A DNA stretch of 64,000 bases, taken from contig DISZ01000019.1 in assembly GCA_002422085.1 (NCBI GenBank), forward strand, positions 62,001-126,000. Reading direction: 5' to 3'. Origin of the DNA: Rhodobacteraceae bacterium UBA6197 (GTDB taxonomy: Bacteria > Pseudomonadota > Alphaproteobacteria > Rhodobacterales > Rhodobacteraceae). This document shows, piece after piece, positions 1-8,568 of this stretch (its first letter is position 1; each line of letters opens with the position of its first letter). Under the pieces are notes generated by a model. That model did not search any database, was not told the DNA's origin, and was given only the letters and a program-made list of their open reading frames with translations. The translations under genes were made by a program, and so were the position numbers.

Positions 1-9
1 ACGTTTCAT
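1..9 (-). CDS. 5' end of a gene leaving the window (first codons only)
   Basis: The minus strand reads ATG AAA CGT at the window edge. It is preceded by a clean ribosome binding site, AAGGAG, six bases upstream at about positions 16-21. It follows the DUF2946-like gene by about 100 bases and is probably transcribed with it. Only three codons are visible, so no product can be named. In relatives DUF2946-like genes often sit beside metal-related or TonB-receptor genes, but nothing here shows that. Confidence 0.4.
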
Positions 10-112
10 GGTTCGCTCCTTGGGCGGCGTGCGCGAAACCATCGCCACGGCCCGATTGAAAATGGGGGAAATATCCGAGCCGGTGTCGATCCGACCGGGC
101 AGCAGTGCCAGA

Positions 113-514
113 TCAGGCCGCGACGGGCGGCGCGCGGATCGGCGTTTGCTGCTGACCGCGCGAACGCGGGGTGGCGACCGTCGGAAGCTCTAGCGCCAGG
201 GTCGCGATGACATCGGTCTGGAAAATCGGCACGACAATCGCGTCGGGGTTGTCAAAGCTGAACATGCTGGCCGCAATACAAAGCGCACAAACAGAGTCGC
301 TTTGCATCGGTGCTGCCGGCGAGTCCGTCAGCGACTGTCCGTCCGGCGTGGCCCAGATGACGCCTTCACCCGTGCAGATCTGCAAGAACCCCAGACGCGC
401 CCCGGCAGCAGAAACCCCCGCCGCACGCGCGGCCGAGGCGCCCATATGGTCGGCATAGAAAAGCACCTGAACCAGCATCGCGGCCAGCGCAAGCGCCCGC
501 CCCGAGGGGACCAT
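113..514 (-). CDS. DUF2946-like small secreted or membrane protein
   Basis: A protein of about 133 residues with an N-terminal hydrophobic segment (ALALAAMLVQVLFYA), which could be a signal anchor. It also has the short cysteine motif CALC in a stretch typical of DUF2946 proteins (…SDSVCALCIAASM…), with one more cysteine before it (QICTGEG). The function of the family is unknown; members often lie near metal-uptake genes. The ATG at 514 is the likeliest start. A GTG at 544 would add ten mostly basic and hydrophobic residues and is also possible. The C-terminus is proline- and arginine-rich. Family assignment is from pattern only. Confidence 0.5.
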   Translation of the reverse strand: MVPSGRALALAAMLVQVLFYADHMGASAARAAGVSAAGARLGFLQICTGEGVIWATPDGQSLTDSPAAPMQSDSVCALCIAASMFSFDNPDAIVVPIFQTDVIATLALELPTVATPRSRGQQQTPIRAPPVAA

Positions 515-780
515 CCATGCCAATATTGCCAAGACTCTGCGCACGCGTTTCCCGCCACGATATCCTGTCCCGAGTCTAGATAGGCCATGATCTTCCCGCA
601 AGTATGCAATCGGTCGCAGCACCCCCGGGGCCGGGGCCGGGCTGTGGGCTGGGGCGAAATGCGCCATGCGCGCCACGCGGCAGGTGCGGGCGCCGACCGA
701 GTGCCGGCGGCCAGTGTTGCGCCCTGCCGCGCGCCTTGCGCACATGGCGTTCGTTCCTGGATATCCAAGGAAGATAAAAG

Positions 781-1902
781 CTATTCGGCCGCGTCTTTCA
801 GCGCGTCGATTTCGCGGGCCCTGGCCTCGACCAGTTCGACGATATGGTCGACCATCGCTTCGTTGCCGAGCTTGTGGTGCTGCTTTCCGGCCAGATAAAT
901 CATCCCCGATCCGGCACCGCCGCCGGTAAAGCCGATGTCGGTCATCAGCGCCTCGCCGGGGCCGTTGACGACGCAGCCGATGATCGACAGGCTCAGCGAG
1001 GTGGTGACATGGGCAAGGCGGTCTTCCAGCGCGGCCACGGTCTTGATCACATCAAAGCCTTGCCGGGCGCAGCTGGGGCACGAGATGATCGTGACACCGC
1101 GGTGGCGCAGGCCCAGCGACTTGAGGATCTCGTAGCCGACCTTGACCTCTTCGACCGGATCGGCCGACAGGCTGACGCGGATCGTGTCGCCAATGCCCAT
1201 CCACAAGAGGTTGCCCAGGCCGATCGCCGATTTCACCGTGCCCGACATCAGCCCCCCGGCCTCGGTGATCCCCAGATGGATCGGGGCATCGGTGGCCTCG
1301 GAAAGTTGTTGGTAGGCGGCGGCGGCCAGAAACACGTCAGACGCCTTTACCGAGATCTTGAATTCGTGAAAATCGTTGTCTTGCAACAGCTTGATATGGT
1401 CCATGCCGCTATCGACCATGGCCTCGGGGCAGGGTTCGGCGTATTTTTCCAGCAAGTGACGTTCAAGGCTGCCGGCGTTCACGCCGATGCGGATCGAGCA
1501 GCCGTGGTCCTTGGCGGCGCGCACCACCTCGGCCACGCGTTTGGCATCCCCGATATTGCCGGGGTTGATGCGCAGACAGGCGGCCCCCGCCTCGGCCGCC
1601 TCGATCGCGCGGCGATAGTGAAAATGGATGTCGGCCACGATCGGCACCGGGCTTTCGCGCACGATTTCGCGCAAGGCCCGGGTGCTGGACTGATCGGGGG
1701 TCGAGATGCGCACGATATCGGCGCCCACGTCGGCGGCGCGGATCACCTGCGCCAGGGTCGCGCGCACGTCCGAACTGTCGGTATTGGTCATTGTCTGCAC
1801 CGAGATCGGTGCGTCCCCGCCAACGGCCACATTGCCCACCATGATCTGGCGCGATGTGCGGCGGTAAATGTTGCGCCACGGGCGGATATGGTTCAGCGAC
1901 AT
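781..1902 (-). CDS. ispG: 4-hydroxy-3-methylbut-2-en-1-yl diphosphate synthase (IspG/GcpE)
   Basis: The 373-residue protein has the IspG signature throughout: the N-terminal TIM-barrel with SVQTMTNTDSSD, and the C-terminal iron-sulfur domain with Cys275 and Cys278 (ISCPSCAR), Cys310 (GCVVNGPGEA) and Glu317. The first three residues in that set plus the glutamate bind the [4Fe-4S] cluster. It makes HMBPP from methylerythritol cyclodiphosphate in the MEP isoprenoid pathway in the cytoplasm. The length is normal for the short bacterial form. It lies 130 bases downstream of the RodZ-like gene on the same strand. Confidence 0.96.
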   Translation of the reverse strand: MSLNHIRPWRNIYRRTSRQIMVGNVAVGGDAPISVQTMTNTDSSDVRATLAQVIRAADVGADIVRISTPDQSSTRALREIVRESPVPIVADIHFHYRRAIEAAEAGAACLRINPGNIGDAKRVAEVVRAAKDHGCSIRIGVNAGSLERHLLEKYAEPCPEAMVDSGMDHIKLLQDNDFHEFKISVKASDVFLAAAAYQQLSEATDAPIHLGITEAGGLMSGTVKSAIGLGNLLWMGIGDTIRVSLSADPVEEVKVGYEILKSLGLRHRGVTIISCPSCARQGFDVIKTVAALEDRLAHVTTSLSLSIIGCVVNGPGEALMTDIGFTGGGAGSGMIYLAGKQHHKLGNEAMVDHIVELVEARAREIDALKDAAE

Positions 1903-2032
1903 CAGGAAACCTCTGGCTCTGGGGTGTCACGCATGAAATAGGCCGCAGCGCGACAAAGGGCAACCGCCGCCGACATCACCTGAGCGGACAAAGGCGACCT
2001 GTTCTGGCGCGTCATCGGGGATTGGGGCAGGT

Positions 2033-3211
2033 CTATTCGGTCGGGGCAGGTCCGGCCTGCGCCACCGAGATCATGCGCGCAAGATCGTCGTCTTGCGTCA
2101 GGTCGGCCACGGCGTATTTCGTGGTCAGCGCATCGGGCGACAGTTCGATGTTCTTGGTCACCGACCCCGACGCCCCGGCAGGACCGTAGGTGATGCCGTT
2201 CACCGCAAAATAGATCGCGCCGGATTCGCCGGTGCGCAGCACGGGCGGTTCTTCCAGTTTCGGCATCGCAAAGCGTTCGCCCGCGTCCAGCACCTTTTCA
2301 AAGATCACCGTCCCGTCAGCCGCCTGCACGCGCACCCAGGACGGGCGCACGGCCATCAGCTCGACCTCGGGAGCATCGGCGGCGACGGTGCGCACGGCGG
2401 TGTCTTCGGCGGGTTCAGCCACTGGCACCACAGCGGGCTCGCCCGCCGGCGCAAGCCCGGCCAGCGTGCCGGTCGCGCGCGGATCAATGGCCGAGATCGG
2501 CCCATCGCGCGCCACCAGAACCGGCACATCCAGCGCCTGCGGGCGGTAGATGCGGTCCATCGCCTCGGGCGAGGGCAGGTCGGGCAGCGTGTCAGAGCGG
2601 GCATCGGCCAGCACAGGTTGCGCCGAATGCAGCGGGTCAAGCTCGGCAACCACGCCCGGCGCCTGATCGACCGGGGCAAGCTGCACGCGCTGCACCTCTT
2701 GCAAGACGCTCCAACCGCCATAACCCAGCCCACCAGCCAAGAGCGCCAGCACCAGCACCGAGCCAAGCGCCCGCGGCTCGATCCGGCTGAACAGGCTTTC
2801 GGCGCGCGGCACGAAGCTTGCATTGGGGTTGGCCAAGGCCTCGACCGGGTCGGCCGGACGGCGCTGCGGTTTCGGACCCGAGGCGGCAGGGGCCATGCCA
2901 TGGGTCGGCGAAAAGCCCGACTCAATGCAGAAACGCTCAAAGGCCCATTCGGGTTCAAGTCCCAGATACCGGGCGTAAGAGCGCACGTAACCGGCAATGA
3001 AGCTGGGCGCATCAAAGGCGGTGATATCGGTGTTTTCGATGGCGGCGACGTAGCTGGCCTTGATGCGCAATTCGCGCTGCACATCCAGAAGCGATTTGGC
3101 AAGCGTTGCGCGTTCGCCGCGCATCACATCCCCCAAGCGCAGTTCGAAATCGTCAAAGCCTTTCGGCTTATCCATTTCGCCCGTCGAAGGCTTCGCCCTC
3201 CGCCCGATCAT
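2033..3211 (-). CDS. RodZ-like membrane protein with N-terminal HTH and C-terminal DUF4115
   Basis: 392 residues. Residues about 20-90 form a cro/CI-type helix-turn-helix of the HTH_25 kind (LGDVMRGERATLAKSLLDVQ and then SYVAAIENTDITAFD and FIAGYVRSYARYLGL). Around residue 150 there is one membrane segment (SVLVLALLAGGLGYGGWSVL), followed by an acidic, alanine- and proline-rich linker. The C-terminal beta-rich domain (WVRVQAADGTVIFEKVLDAG) matches the DUF4115 pattern. RodZ couples MreB to the elongasome in rods; in this lineage the protein is usually annotated only as a helix-turn-helix protein, so the cell-shape role is inferred. It is upstream of ispG, a linkage common in proteobacteria. 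Confidence 0.8.
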   Translation of the reverse strand: MIGRRAKPSTGEMDKPKGFDDFELRLGDVMRGERATLAKSLLDVQRELRIKASYVAAIENTDITAFDAPSFIAGYVRSYARYLGLEPEWAFERFCIESGFSPTHGMAPAASGPKPQRRPADPVEALANPNASFVPRAESLFSRIEPRALGSVLVLALLAGGLGYGGWSVLQEVQRVQLAPVDQAPGVVAELDPLHSAQPVLADARSDTLPDLPSPEAMDRIYRPQALDVPVLVARDGPISAIDPRATGTLAGLAPAGEPAVVPVAEPAEDTAVRTVAADAPEVELMAVRPSWVRVQAADGTVIFEKVLDAGERFAMPKLEEPPVLRTGESGAIYFAVNGITYGPAGASGSVTKNIELSPDALTTKYAVADLTQDDDLARMISVAQAGPAPTE

Positions 3212-3321
3212 GTGCCTGCCCTGCCCCCAAAGACTAGAGTTTGTTGATTCGGGGTAATGATCCCCAAAATATTAACCCGTCACTATCACAAGCCAGAGAG
3301 CCGTGCATCCGCAGAAATGAT

Positions 3322-4551
3322 TTACGCGCTTTCTTCGGCACGATTCAGCGCACAACGGGCCCAAAGCTTGTCCATCGCCCGGACCAGATGGTCGATCTGG
3401 CCCAGATCATGCACCGGCGAAGGGGTGAACCGCAGCCGCTCGGTGCCGCGCGGCACGGTCGGAAAGTTGATCGGCTGAACGTAAACGCCGAATTCCTCGA
3501 GCAGCATGTCCGACAGCGCCTTGCAGTGCACCGGGTCGCCAATCACCACCGGCACGATATGGGTGCCCTCGTCGATGATCGGCATCCCCAGCGCCTTCAG
3601 GCGCATCTTCAGCACCTTGGCGTGAAGCTGTTGCGCGTCGCGCAGTTTCTGCCCCTCGGCAGATTTCAGGAACGCCAGCGAGGCCGCCGCCCCTGCCGCC
3701 ACCGCAGGCGGCAACGAGGTGGTAAAGATGAACCCCGGCGCGTAAGAGCGCACCGCATCCACCATCTTGGCCGAGGCCGCGATATAGCCGCCGAACACGC
3801 CGAAGGCCTTGCCCAGCGTGCCGTTGAAAATGTCGATCCGGTCACGCAGGCCCAGCTTTTCAGCCACGCCGCCACCGCGCGGGCCATACATGCCGACCGC
3901 GTGGACCTCATCAAGATAGGTCAGCGCACCGAAGTCGCGCGCGACATCGCAGATCGCCTCGATCGGCCCAAAATCGCCGTCCATCGAATAGACCGACTCA
4001 AAGGCGATCAGCTTGGGGGCGGCGGGGTCGTCCTTGGCCATCAGCTCGCGCAGATGCGCGACGTCATTGTGCCGAAAGATGCGTTTGGCGCCACCGTTGC
4101 GGCGAATCCCCTCGATCATCGAGGCGTGGTTCAGCGCGTCGGAATAGATGATCAGCCCCGGAAACAGCACCGGCAGGGTGCTGAGCGTCGCGTCATTGGC
4201 GATATAGGCGCTGGAAAACACCAAGGCCGCTTCCTTGCCATGCAGATCGGCAATCTCGGCCTCGAGGCGTTTGTGATAGACCGTGGTGCCCGAAATGTTG
4301 CGCGTGCCCCCCGAGCCGGCGCCGGTCGCATCCAGCGCCTCATGCATCGCGGCCAGAACCTGCGGATGCTGCCCCATGCCCAGATAATCGTTGCCGCACC
4401 AGACGGTAATGTCTTTCTTGCTGCCGTCGGGCTTGTTCCAGACAGCACTGGGGAATGCACCCTTCTCTCGCTCGATATCAATGAACGTGCGGTAACGGCC
4501 TTCGGAATGAAGCTTGCCAAGCGCCTGATCGAGAGCGTGATTATAGTCCAT
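3322..4551 (-). CDS. hemA: 5-aminolevulinate synthase
   Basis: 409 residues, the usual length of the alphaproteobacterial (Shemin pathway) enzyme, which condenses glycine and succinyl-CoA using PLP. The start at 4551 gives MDYNHALDQALGKLH and has AAGGGA seven bases upstream; the open frame extends further but with unrelated sequence. The PLP lysine is Lys248 in GTLGKAFGVFGGY, and the substrate-binding motifs GGTRNISGTT and DEVHAVGMYG are present. An FNR-type dyad lies 61 bases before the start, fitting oxygen control of tetrapyrrole synthesis as described for FnrL and hemA in Rhodobacter. Transcription appears monocistronic. Confidence 0.97.
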   Translation of the reverse strand: MDYNHALDQALGKLHSEGRYRTFIDIEREKGAFPSAVWNKPDGSKKDITVWCGNDYLGMGQHPQVLAAMHEALDATGAGSGGTRNISGTTVYHKRLEAEIADLHGKEAALVFSSAYIANDATLSTLPVLFPGLIIYSDALNHASMIEGIRRNGGAKRIFRHNDVAHLRELMAKDDPAAPKLIAFESVYSMDGDFGPIEAICDVARDFGALTYLDEVHAVGMYGPRGGGVAEKLGLRDRIDIFNGTLGKAFGVFGGYIAASAKMVDAVRSYAPGFIFTTSLPPAVAAGAAASLAFLKSAEGQKLRDAQQLHAKVLKMRLKALGMPIIDEGTHIVPVVIGDPVHCKALSDMLLEEFGVYVQPINFPTVPRGTERLRFTPSPVHDLGQIDHLVRAMDKLWARCALNRAEESA

Positions 4552-4611
4552 GTCCGTTTCCCTTGCCGTGTTCGCTGGGGTCAGTTCTAGAAGTCCTCGT
4601 CGCGTGCAACC

Positions 4612-4625
4612 TTGATAAAGGTCAA
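4612..4625 (-). promoter_or_regulatory. FNR/FnrL-type box upstream of hemA
   Basis: Read toward hemA the site is TTGAC-CTTT-ATCAA, a ten-of-ten match to the half-sites TTGAY-N4-RTCAA of FNR proteins. It is centred about 67 bases before the hemA ATG. FnrL activation of hemA is established for Rhodobacter sphaeroides; applying it here is inference from the motif and its position. Confidence 0.75.
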
Positions 4626-4779
4626 AATCGCAAAAAGGGAGGGTTAAAAATGTCGCGGTTTTACACATTTTGCAAACGCTCCTTGGTTGGCAGGCGTATT
4701 TTGTCTCGGATTTGCCGGTCAACGCCGCTGGACAGTGCCGCCGCGACTGTTAGGTTTGCGCCGATCCATGGAGGCTGTG

Positions 4780-6153
4780 ATGACCCTTGACGCTGTTCTT
4801 GCCCGTATTGATACCACCCTGCCCGAGGCGCTGGAGCGTCTGCTGGAGCTGCTGCGGATACCCTCGATCTCGACCGATCCGGCCTTTGCCCCCGATTGTG
4901 CGCGGGCCGCAAACTGGCTGGTGGACGAGCTGAATTCGCTGGGGTTTCAGGCGTCCACGCGCCCGACACCGGGCCACCCGATGGTGGTGGCACGGCACGA
5001 AGGGCCTGGGCGGCACATCCTGTTTTATGGCCATTACGATGTGCAGCCCGTCGATCCACTGGCGCTCTGGGACCGCGATCCGTTCGACCCCGAGCTGCAG
5101 GATACGGCCAAGGGCAAGGTGATCCGAGGCCGTGGCGCATCGGATGACAAGGGCCAGCTGATGACCTTCATCGAGGCCTGCCGCGCCTACAAGGATGTGC
5201 ATGGCACGCTGCCCGGCAACCTCACCATCTTTCTGGAGGGCGAGGAGGAATCCGGCTCACCATCGCTGGTGCCGTTCTTGCGCGACAATGCCGACGAACT
5301 CTCGGCCGAGATCGCGCTGATCTGCGACACCGGGCTTTTCGCCGATACCCAACCGGCGATCGTGACCATGCTGCGCGGTCTTCTGGGCGAAGAGATGACG
5401 ATCACCGCCGCCAACAAGGATCTGCATTCGGGCATGTTCGGCGGCGCCGCGATCAACCCGATCCGGGTGCTGACCCGGATCCTCGGCGGGCTGCACGATG
5501 CCGAAGGCCGCGTCACCATCCCCGGCTTTTACGATGATGTCGATGAACTGCCCGAGGCCGTGCGCGCCCAGTGGCAGAACCTGGCTTTCGACCATGCCCG
5601 CTTTCTGGGCGATGTCGGGCTGACCACACCGGCCGGCGAATCCGACCGCACGCCGCTTGAAATGATCTGGTCGCGCCCCACCGGCGAAATCAACGGTATC
5701 TGGGGCGGCTATACCGGCGACGGTTTCAAGACGGTGCTGCCGGGGCAAGCCCATGCCAAGGTCAGCTTCCGGCTGGTGTCTCGACAAGACCCAGACAAGC
5801 TGCGCGAGGCGTTTCGTGCCTGGGTCCGCGCCCAACTGCCACCCGATTGCAGCGTCGAGTTTCACGGCCACGGCGCCAGCCCCGCCGGCACCATGGCGAT
5901 CACCGACCCTGCCTTCGAAGCCGCGCGCCGCGCTCTGACTGACGAGTGGAACCGGCCCGCCGCCTTTGTCGGTTGCGGTGGCTCGATCCCGATTGCGGGC
6001 TATTTCAAATCCGAACTGGGGATGGACGCGATGCTGATCGGCTTTGGTCGGGATGACGACCAGATCCACTCTCCGAACGAAAAATACGATCTGGAGTGCT
6101 TCCACAAAGGCATCCGCAGTTGGGCGCGAATTCTGGACCGGATCGCACGCTGA
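4780..6153 (+). CDS. M20 family metallopeptidase (dipeptidase type)
   Basis: 457 residues starting at ATG 4780, which has GGAGG at 4770-4774; an ATG four codons earlier overlaps that ribosome site and is less likely. Metal ligands of the M20 family are visible: His in FYGHYDVQPVDP, Asp in GRGASDDKGQL, paired Glu in LEGEEESGSPS, and a late His in DDQIHSPNEKY. The PFDPEL region and GGSIPI motif place it near the cytosolic carnosinase/dipeptidase-like group (often annotated as dipeptidase PRK09104 type). It should hydrolyse small peptides in the cytoplasm. It stands alone between divergent hemA and convergent proB. Confidence 0.85.
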   Translation: MTLDAVLARIDTTLPEALERLLELLRIPSISTDPAFAPDCARAANWLVDELNSLGFQASTRPTPGHPMVVARHEGPGRHILFYGHYDVQPVDPLALWDRDPFDPELQDTAKGKVIRGRGASDDKGQLMTFIEACRAYKDVHGTLPGNLTIFLEGEEESGSPSLVPFLRDNADELSAEIALICDTGLFADTQPAIVTMLRGLLGEEMTITAANKDLHSGMFGGAAINPIRVLTRILGGLHDAEGRVTIPGFYDDVDELPEAVRAQWQNLAFDHARFLGDVGLTTPAGESDRTPLEMIWSRPTGEINGIWGGYTGDGFKTVLPGQAHAKVSFRLVSRQDPDKLREAFRAWVRAQLPPDCSVEFHGHGASPAGTMAITDPAFEAARRALTDEWNRPAAFVGCGGSIPIAGYFKSELGMDAMLIGFGRDDDQIHSPNEKYDLECFHKGIRSWARILDRIAR

Positions 6154-6158
6154 TCTGG

Positions 6159-6289
6159 CCGGGGGTTTCACACCCCCGGACCCCCGTGGGATATTTTCAC
6201 GAAGATGAAAGCGGATTTCGGTTTCTTTTTGGCGGAAATACTCCGGGGGGAGGCGCATCGCGCCGTGGGGGGCAGCGCCCCCCTGCCCG
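6159..6289. repeat. Intergenic palindromic repeat cluster (half-sites of both subtypes)
   Basis: This stretch fills the gap between two convergent genes. It begins with a hairpin of 8-bp arms (6159-6166 with 6172-6179). A subtype A half-site, GGGATATTTTCACGAAG, runs from 6188, and an inverted subtype B half-site with TTTCTTTTTGG ends near 6246. A G/C-run hairpin follows at about 6267-6283. The same half-sites recur at seven other gene boundaries in the window. Confidence 0.8.
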
Positions 6290-6290
6290 C

Positions 6291-7403
6291 TCAGAGCACC
6301 ATATCGTCGCGGTGGATCAGTGCGGCCCGGCCCGGATAGCCCAGAATGCCCGCAATTTCGGTGGATTTATGGCCCGCGATCGCGCGCGCCTCGGAGGCGG
6401 TATAGCGCACCAGCCCCTTGCCCAGAGTCGCCCCGTCAGGGCCGAGGATCGCCACCGGGTCGCCACGCCCAAATGACCCCGAGACGGCAGTGACCCCGGC
6501 GGGCAGCAGCGATTTTCCGATGCTCAGTGCACCGATGGCGCCCGCGTCCACCTGCACGTCGCCACGCGGTTTCATGGCCGCGATCCAGCGCTTGCGCGCG
6601 ACCTGCGGATCGCCCTCGGGCAAGAACCAGGTGCAGTTCGCGCCCTTTGCCAGGGCTGTCAGCGGGCGCAGGCCGAAGCCCTCGGTGATGGCCATGGCGC
6701 AACCGCCTGCCACGGCGGTCTTGGCTGCCAGAAGCTTGGTCTTCATCCCGCCTTTCGAGAGACCTGAAATCGGATCGCCGGCCATCGCCTCGATCTGCGG
6801 CGTGATGTGGTCGATCAGTTCAAAGCGCCGGGCGGTGGGGTCTTCTTTCGGGTTTGCCGAATAGAACCCGTCGACATCGGACAAGAGCACCAGTTGATCG
6901 GCCCCGATGGTGACGGCGATTTGCGCGGCGAGCCGGTCATTGTCGCCAAAGCGGATCTCATCGGTGGCAACTGTGTCATTTTCGTTGACAATCGGCACAA
7001 CGCCAAGCCCCAGCAGGGTCTCCATCGTGGCGCGCGAATTGAGGTAGCGGCGACGGTTCTCGGTGTCTTCGAGCGTGACAAGGATCTGTGCGGTAGTGAC
7101 GCCATGCGGCGCCAGCACCTCTTCATAGGCGCGGGCCAGACGGATCTGGCCCACGGCCGCCGCCGCCTGCGATTGTTCCAGCGACAGCGCCCCGGCGCCA
7201 AGCCCCAGCACCCGGCGGCCCAGCGCGATCGACCCTGACGACACCAGGATCACATCGGCACCGCGCGCGCGCTGCGCCGCCACATCCTCGGCCAGCGCCT
7301 TCAGCCAGTCGGTTTTCAGCCCCTTGGCACCGACCAGCAGCGCCGAGCCGATCTTGACCACCAGCCGCCGTGCGGTGGCGACATCCGGGGTCAGGGTTGC
7401 CAA
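6291..7403 (-). CDS. proB: Glutamate 5-kinase
   Basis: Phosphorylates glutamate in the first step of proline synthesis. The amino-acid kinase domain is clear (RLVVKIGSALLV, VSSGSIALGRRVLG, NENDTVATDEIRFGDND, and the LSKGGMKTKLLAAKTA loop). A C-terminal PUA domain follows (residues about 270-365, VDAGAIGALSIGKSLLPAGV). I place the start at a TTG at 7403, giving (M)ATLTPDVATARRLV as in relatives, with GAGGTGG just upstream. No ATG or GTG fits. The start lies inside the 3' end of obgE, so the two are translationally linked, a usual pairing in this group. Length is 370 residues. Confidence 0.93.
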   Translation of the reverse strand: MATLTPDVATARRLVVKIGSALLVGAKGLKTDWLKALAEDVAAQRARGADVILVSSGSIALGRRVLGLGAGALSLEQSQAAAAVGQIRLARAYEEVLAPHGVTTAQILVTLEDTENRRRYLNSRATMETLLGLGVVPIVNENDTVATDEIRFGDNDRLAAQIAVTIGADQLVLLSDVDGFYSANPKEDPTARRFELIDHITPQIEAMAGDPISGLSKGGMKTKLLAAKTAVAGGCAMAITEGFGLRPLTALAKGANCTWFLPEGDPQVARKRWIAAMKPRGDVQVDAGAIGALSIGKSLLPAGVTAVSGSFGRGDPVAILGPDGATLGKGLVRYTASEARAIAGHKSTEIAGILGYPGRAALIHRDDMVL

Positions 7404-8416
7404 GGCGCCACCTCGACCTCGCGGGTGCGGTCCCGTTCGATCGCCGCCCAAAGCGCGCGCAGCACCTCGGTGACACCCTGTTTCGAGACACCCGACATCA
7501 GGAAGACCGGGCCGCCCGAGGCCTTTTCCAGCGCTCTTTTGCGCGCCGAAAGGGTCTTGCTGTCCAGCGCGTCGATCTTGTTGAGCGCGGTGATCCGGGG
7601 CTTTTGCGACAGCTTGTCGGAATAGGCCTCAAGCTCGGTGATGATGGTGCGGTAGTCCTTGGTCAGGGTGCTTGAGGTGCCATCGACAAGATGCAGCAGC
7701 ACCGAGCAGCGTTCGACATGGGCCAGAAACTGATCGCCAAGGCCGCGCCCTTCCGAGGCGCCCTCGATCAGGCCCGGAATGTCGGCCATGACGAATTCCT
7801 TGGCATCGACGCCCACGACGCCCAGATTGGGCACCAGCGTGGTAAAGGGATAGTCGGCGATCTTCGGCCGCGCATTCGAGACAGCGGCCAGGAAGGTCGA
7901 TTTTCCGGCATTGGGCAGGCCCACCAGCCCCGCGTCGGCGATCAGCTTCAGTCGCAGCCAGAGCGTGCGTTCAACCCCGTCCTGGCCGGGATTGGCGCGC
8001 GACGGGGCGCGGTTGGTGGCCGATTTGAAGCGCAGGTTGCCCCAGCCGCCATTGCCGCCCTTGGCCAGCAGCACGCGCTGACCGACCGTGGTCAGATCGG
8101 CAATCACGGTTTCTTCGTCTTCGTCGATGATCTCGGTGCCGACCGGCACGCGCAATGTGATCGCGTCGCCGTCCTTGCCGGTGCATTGGCTGCCCATGCC
8201 ATGTTGGCCGTTCTTGGCAAAGAAATGCTGCTGATAGCGAAAGTCGATCAGCGTGTTCAGCCCATCGACAGCCTCGGCCCAGACATTGCCGCCCTTGCCG
8301 CCATCGCCACCGTCGGGGCCGCCAAATTCGATGAATTTCTCGCGCCGGAACGAGACGCAGCCGCCGCCGCCGGAACCCGAGCGGATATAGACTTTGGCAA
8401 GGTCGAGAAATTTCAT
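7391..8416 (-). CDS. obgE: Obg-family GTPase
   Basis: 341 residues. The glycine-rich Obg fold comes first (IRSGSGGGGCVSFRREKFIEFGGP is its signature region), then the GTPase domain with G1 GLPNAGKST, G3 DIPGLIEGASEGRGLG and G4 NKID. It is a ribosome-associated GTPase needed for large-subunit assembly and growth control. The C-terminal OCT domain seen in some Obg proteins is absent, as in other alphaproteobacteria. It overlaps proB. The rpmA-rplU genes that often sit next to obgE lie 2 kb upstream here, separated by two acetyltransferase genes. Confidence 0.95.
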   Translation of the reverse strand: MKFLDLAKVYIRSGSGGGGCVSFRREKFIEFGGPDGGDGGKGGNVWAEAVDGLNTLIDFRYQQHFFAKNGQHGMGSQCTGKDGDAITLRVPVGTEIIDEDEETVIADLTTVGQRVLLAKGGNGGWGNLRFKSATNRAPSRANPGQDGVERTLWLRLKLIADAGLVGLPNAGKSTFLAAVSNARPKIADYPFTTLVPNLGVVGVDAKEFVMADIPGLIEGASEGRGLGDQFLAHVERCSVLLHLVDGTSSTLTKDYRTIITELEAYSDKLSQKPRITALNKIDALDSKTLSARKRALEKASGGPVFLMSGVSKQGVTEVLRALWAAIERDRTREVEVAPWQP

Positions 8417-8489
8417 CGGATCGGCTTTCTAAAGGGTCGGACTTGGCGATAGTCGCTGGCGGCGATTTGTTCAAGGGTTCTGAGGAATA

Positions 8490-8565
8490 GGGGGGCTGTC
8501 TGCCCCCCCCGGCCGCTCATTGCATGAGCGCCCCGCCCCCCGAGGATATTTGAGCGAAGATGAAG
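8490..8565. repeat. Intergenic hairpins and subtype A half-site
   Basis: Between the acetyltransferase stop and the obgE start there are two perfect hairpins: 8490-8496 with 8502-8508 (G/C runs) and 8515-8520 with 8524-8529 (GCTCAT/ATGAGC). A subtype A half-site, GAGGATATTTGAGCGAAG, then runs from 8542. It ends only four bases from the stop codon of the acetyltransferase gene. Confidence 0.7.
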
Positions 8566-8568
8566 GGG

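Noticed and set aside
745..768. A palindrome TGGATATCCA in the gap after ispG as a terminator or operator.
   Set aside because: The 10-base palindrome has offset flanks and no T-run. Nothing else supports a role.
3252..3266. A GGGG-TAATGAT-CCCC hairpin after hemA as a terminator.
   Set aside because: The stem is only four base pairs and no T-run follows on the hemA strand.
4655..4685. A possible PpsR/CrtJ site (TGT-N12-ACA) near hemA.
   Set aside because: The closest match has a 9-base spacer, not 12, so it does not meet the motif.
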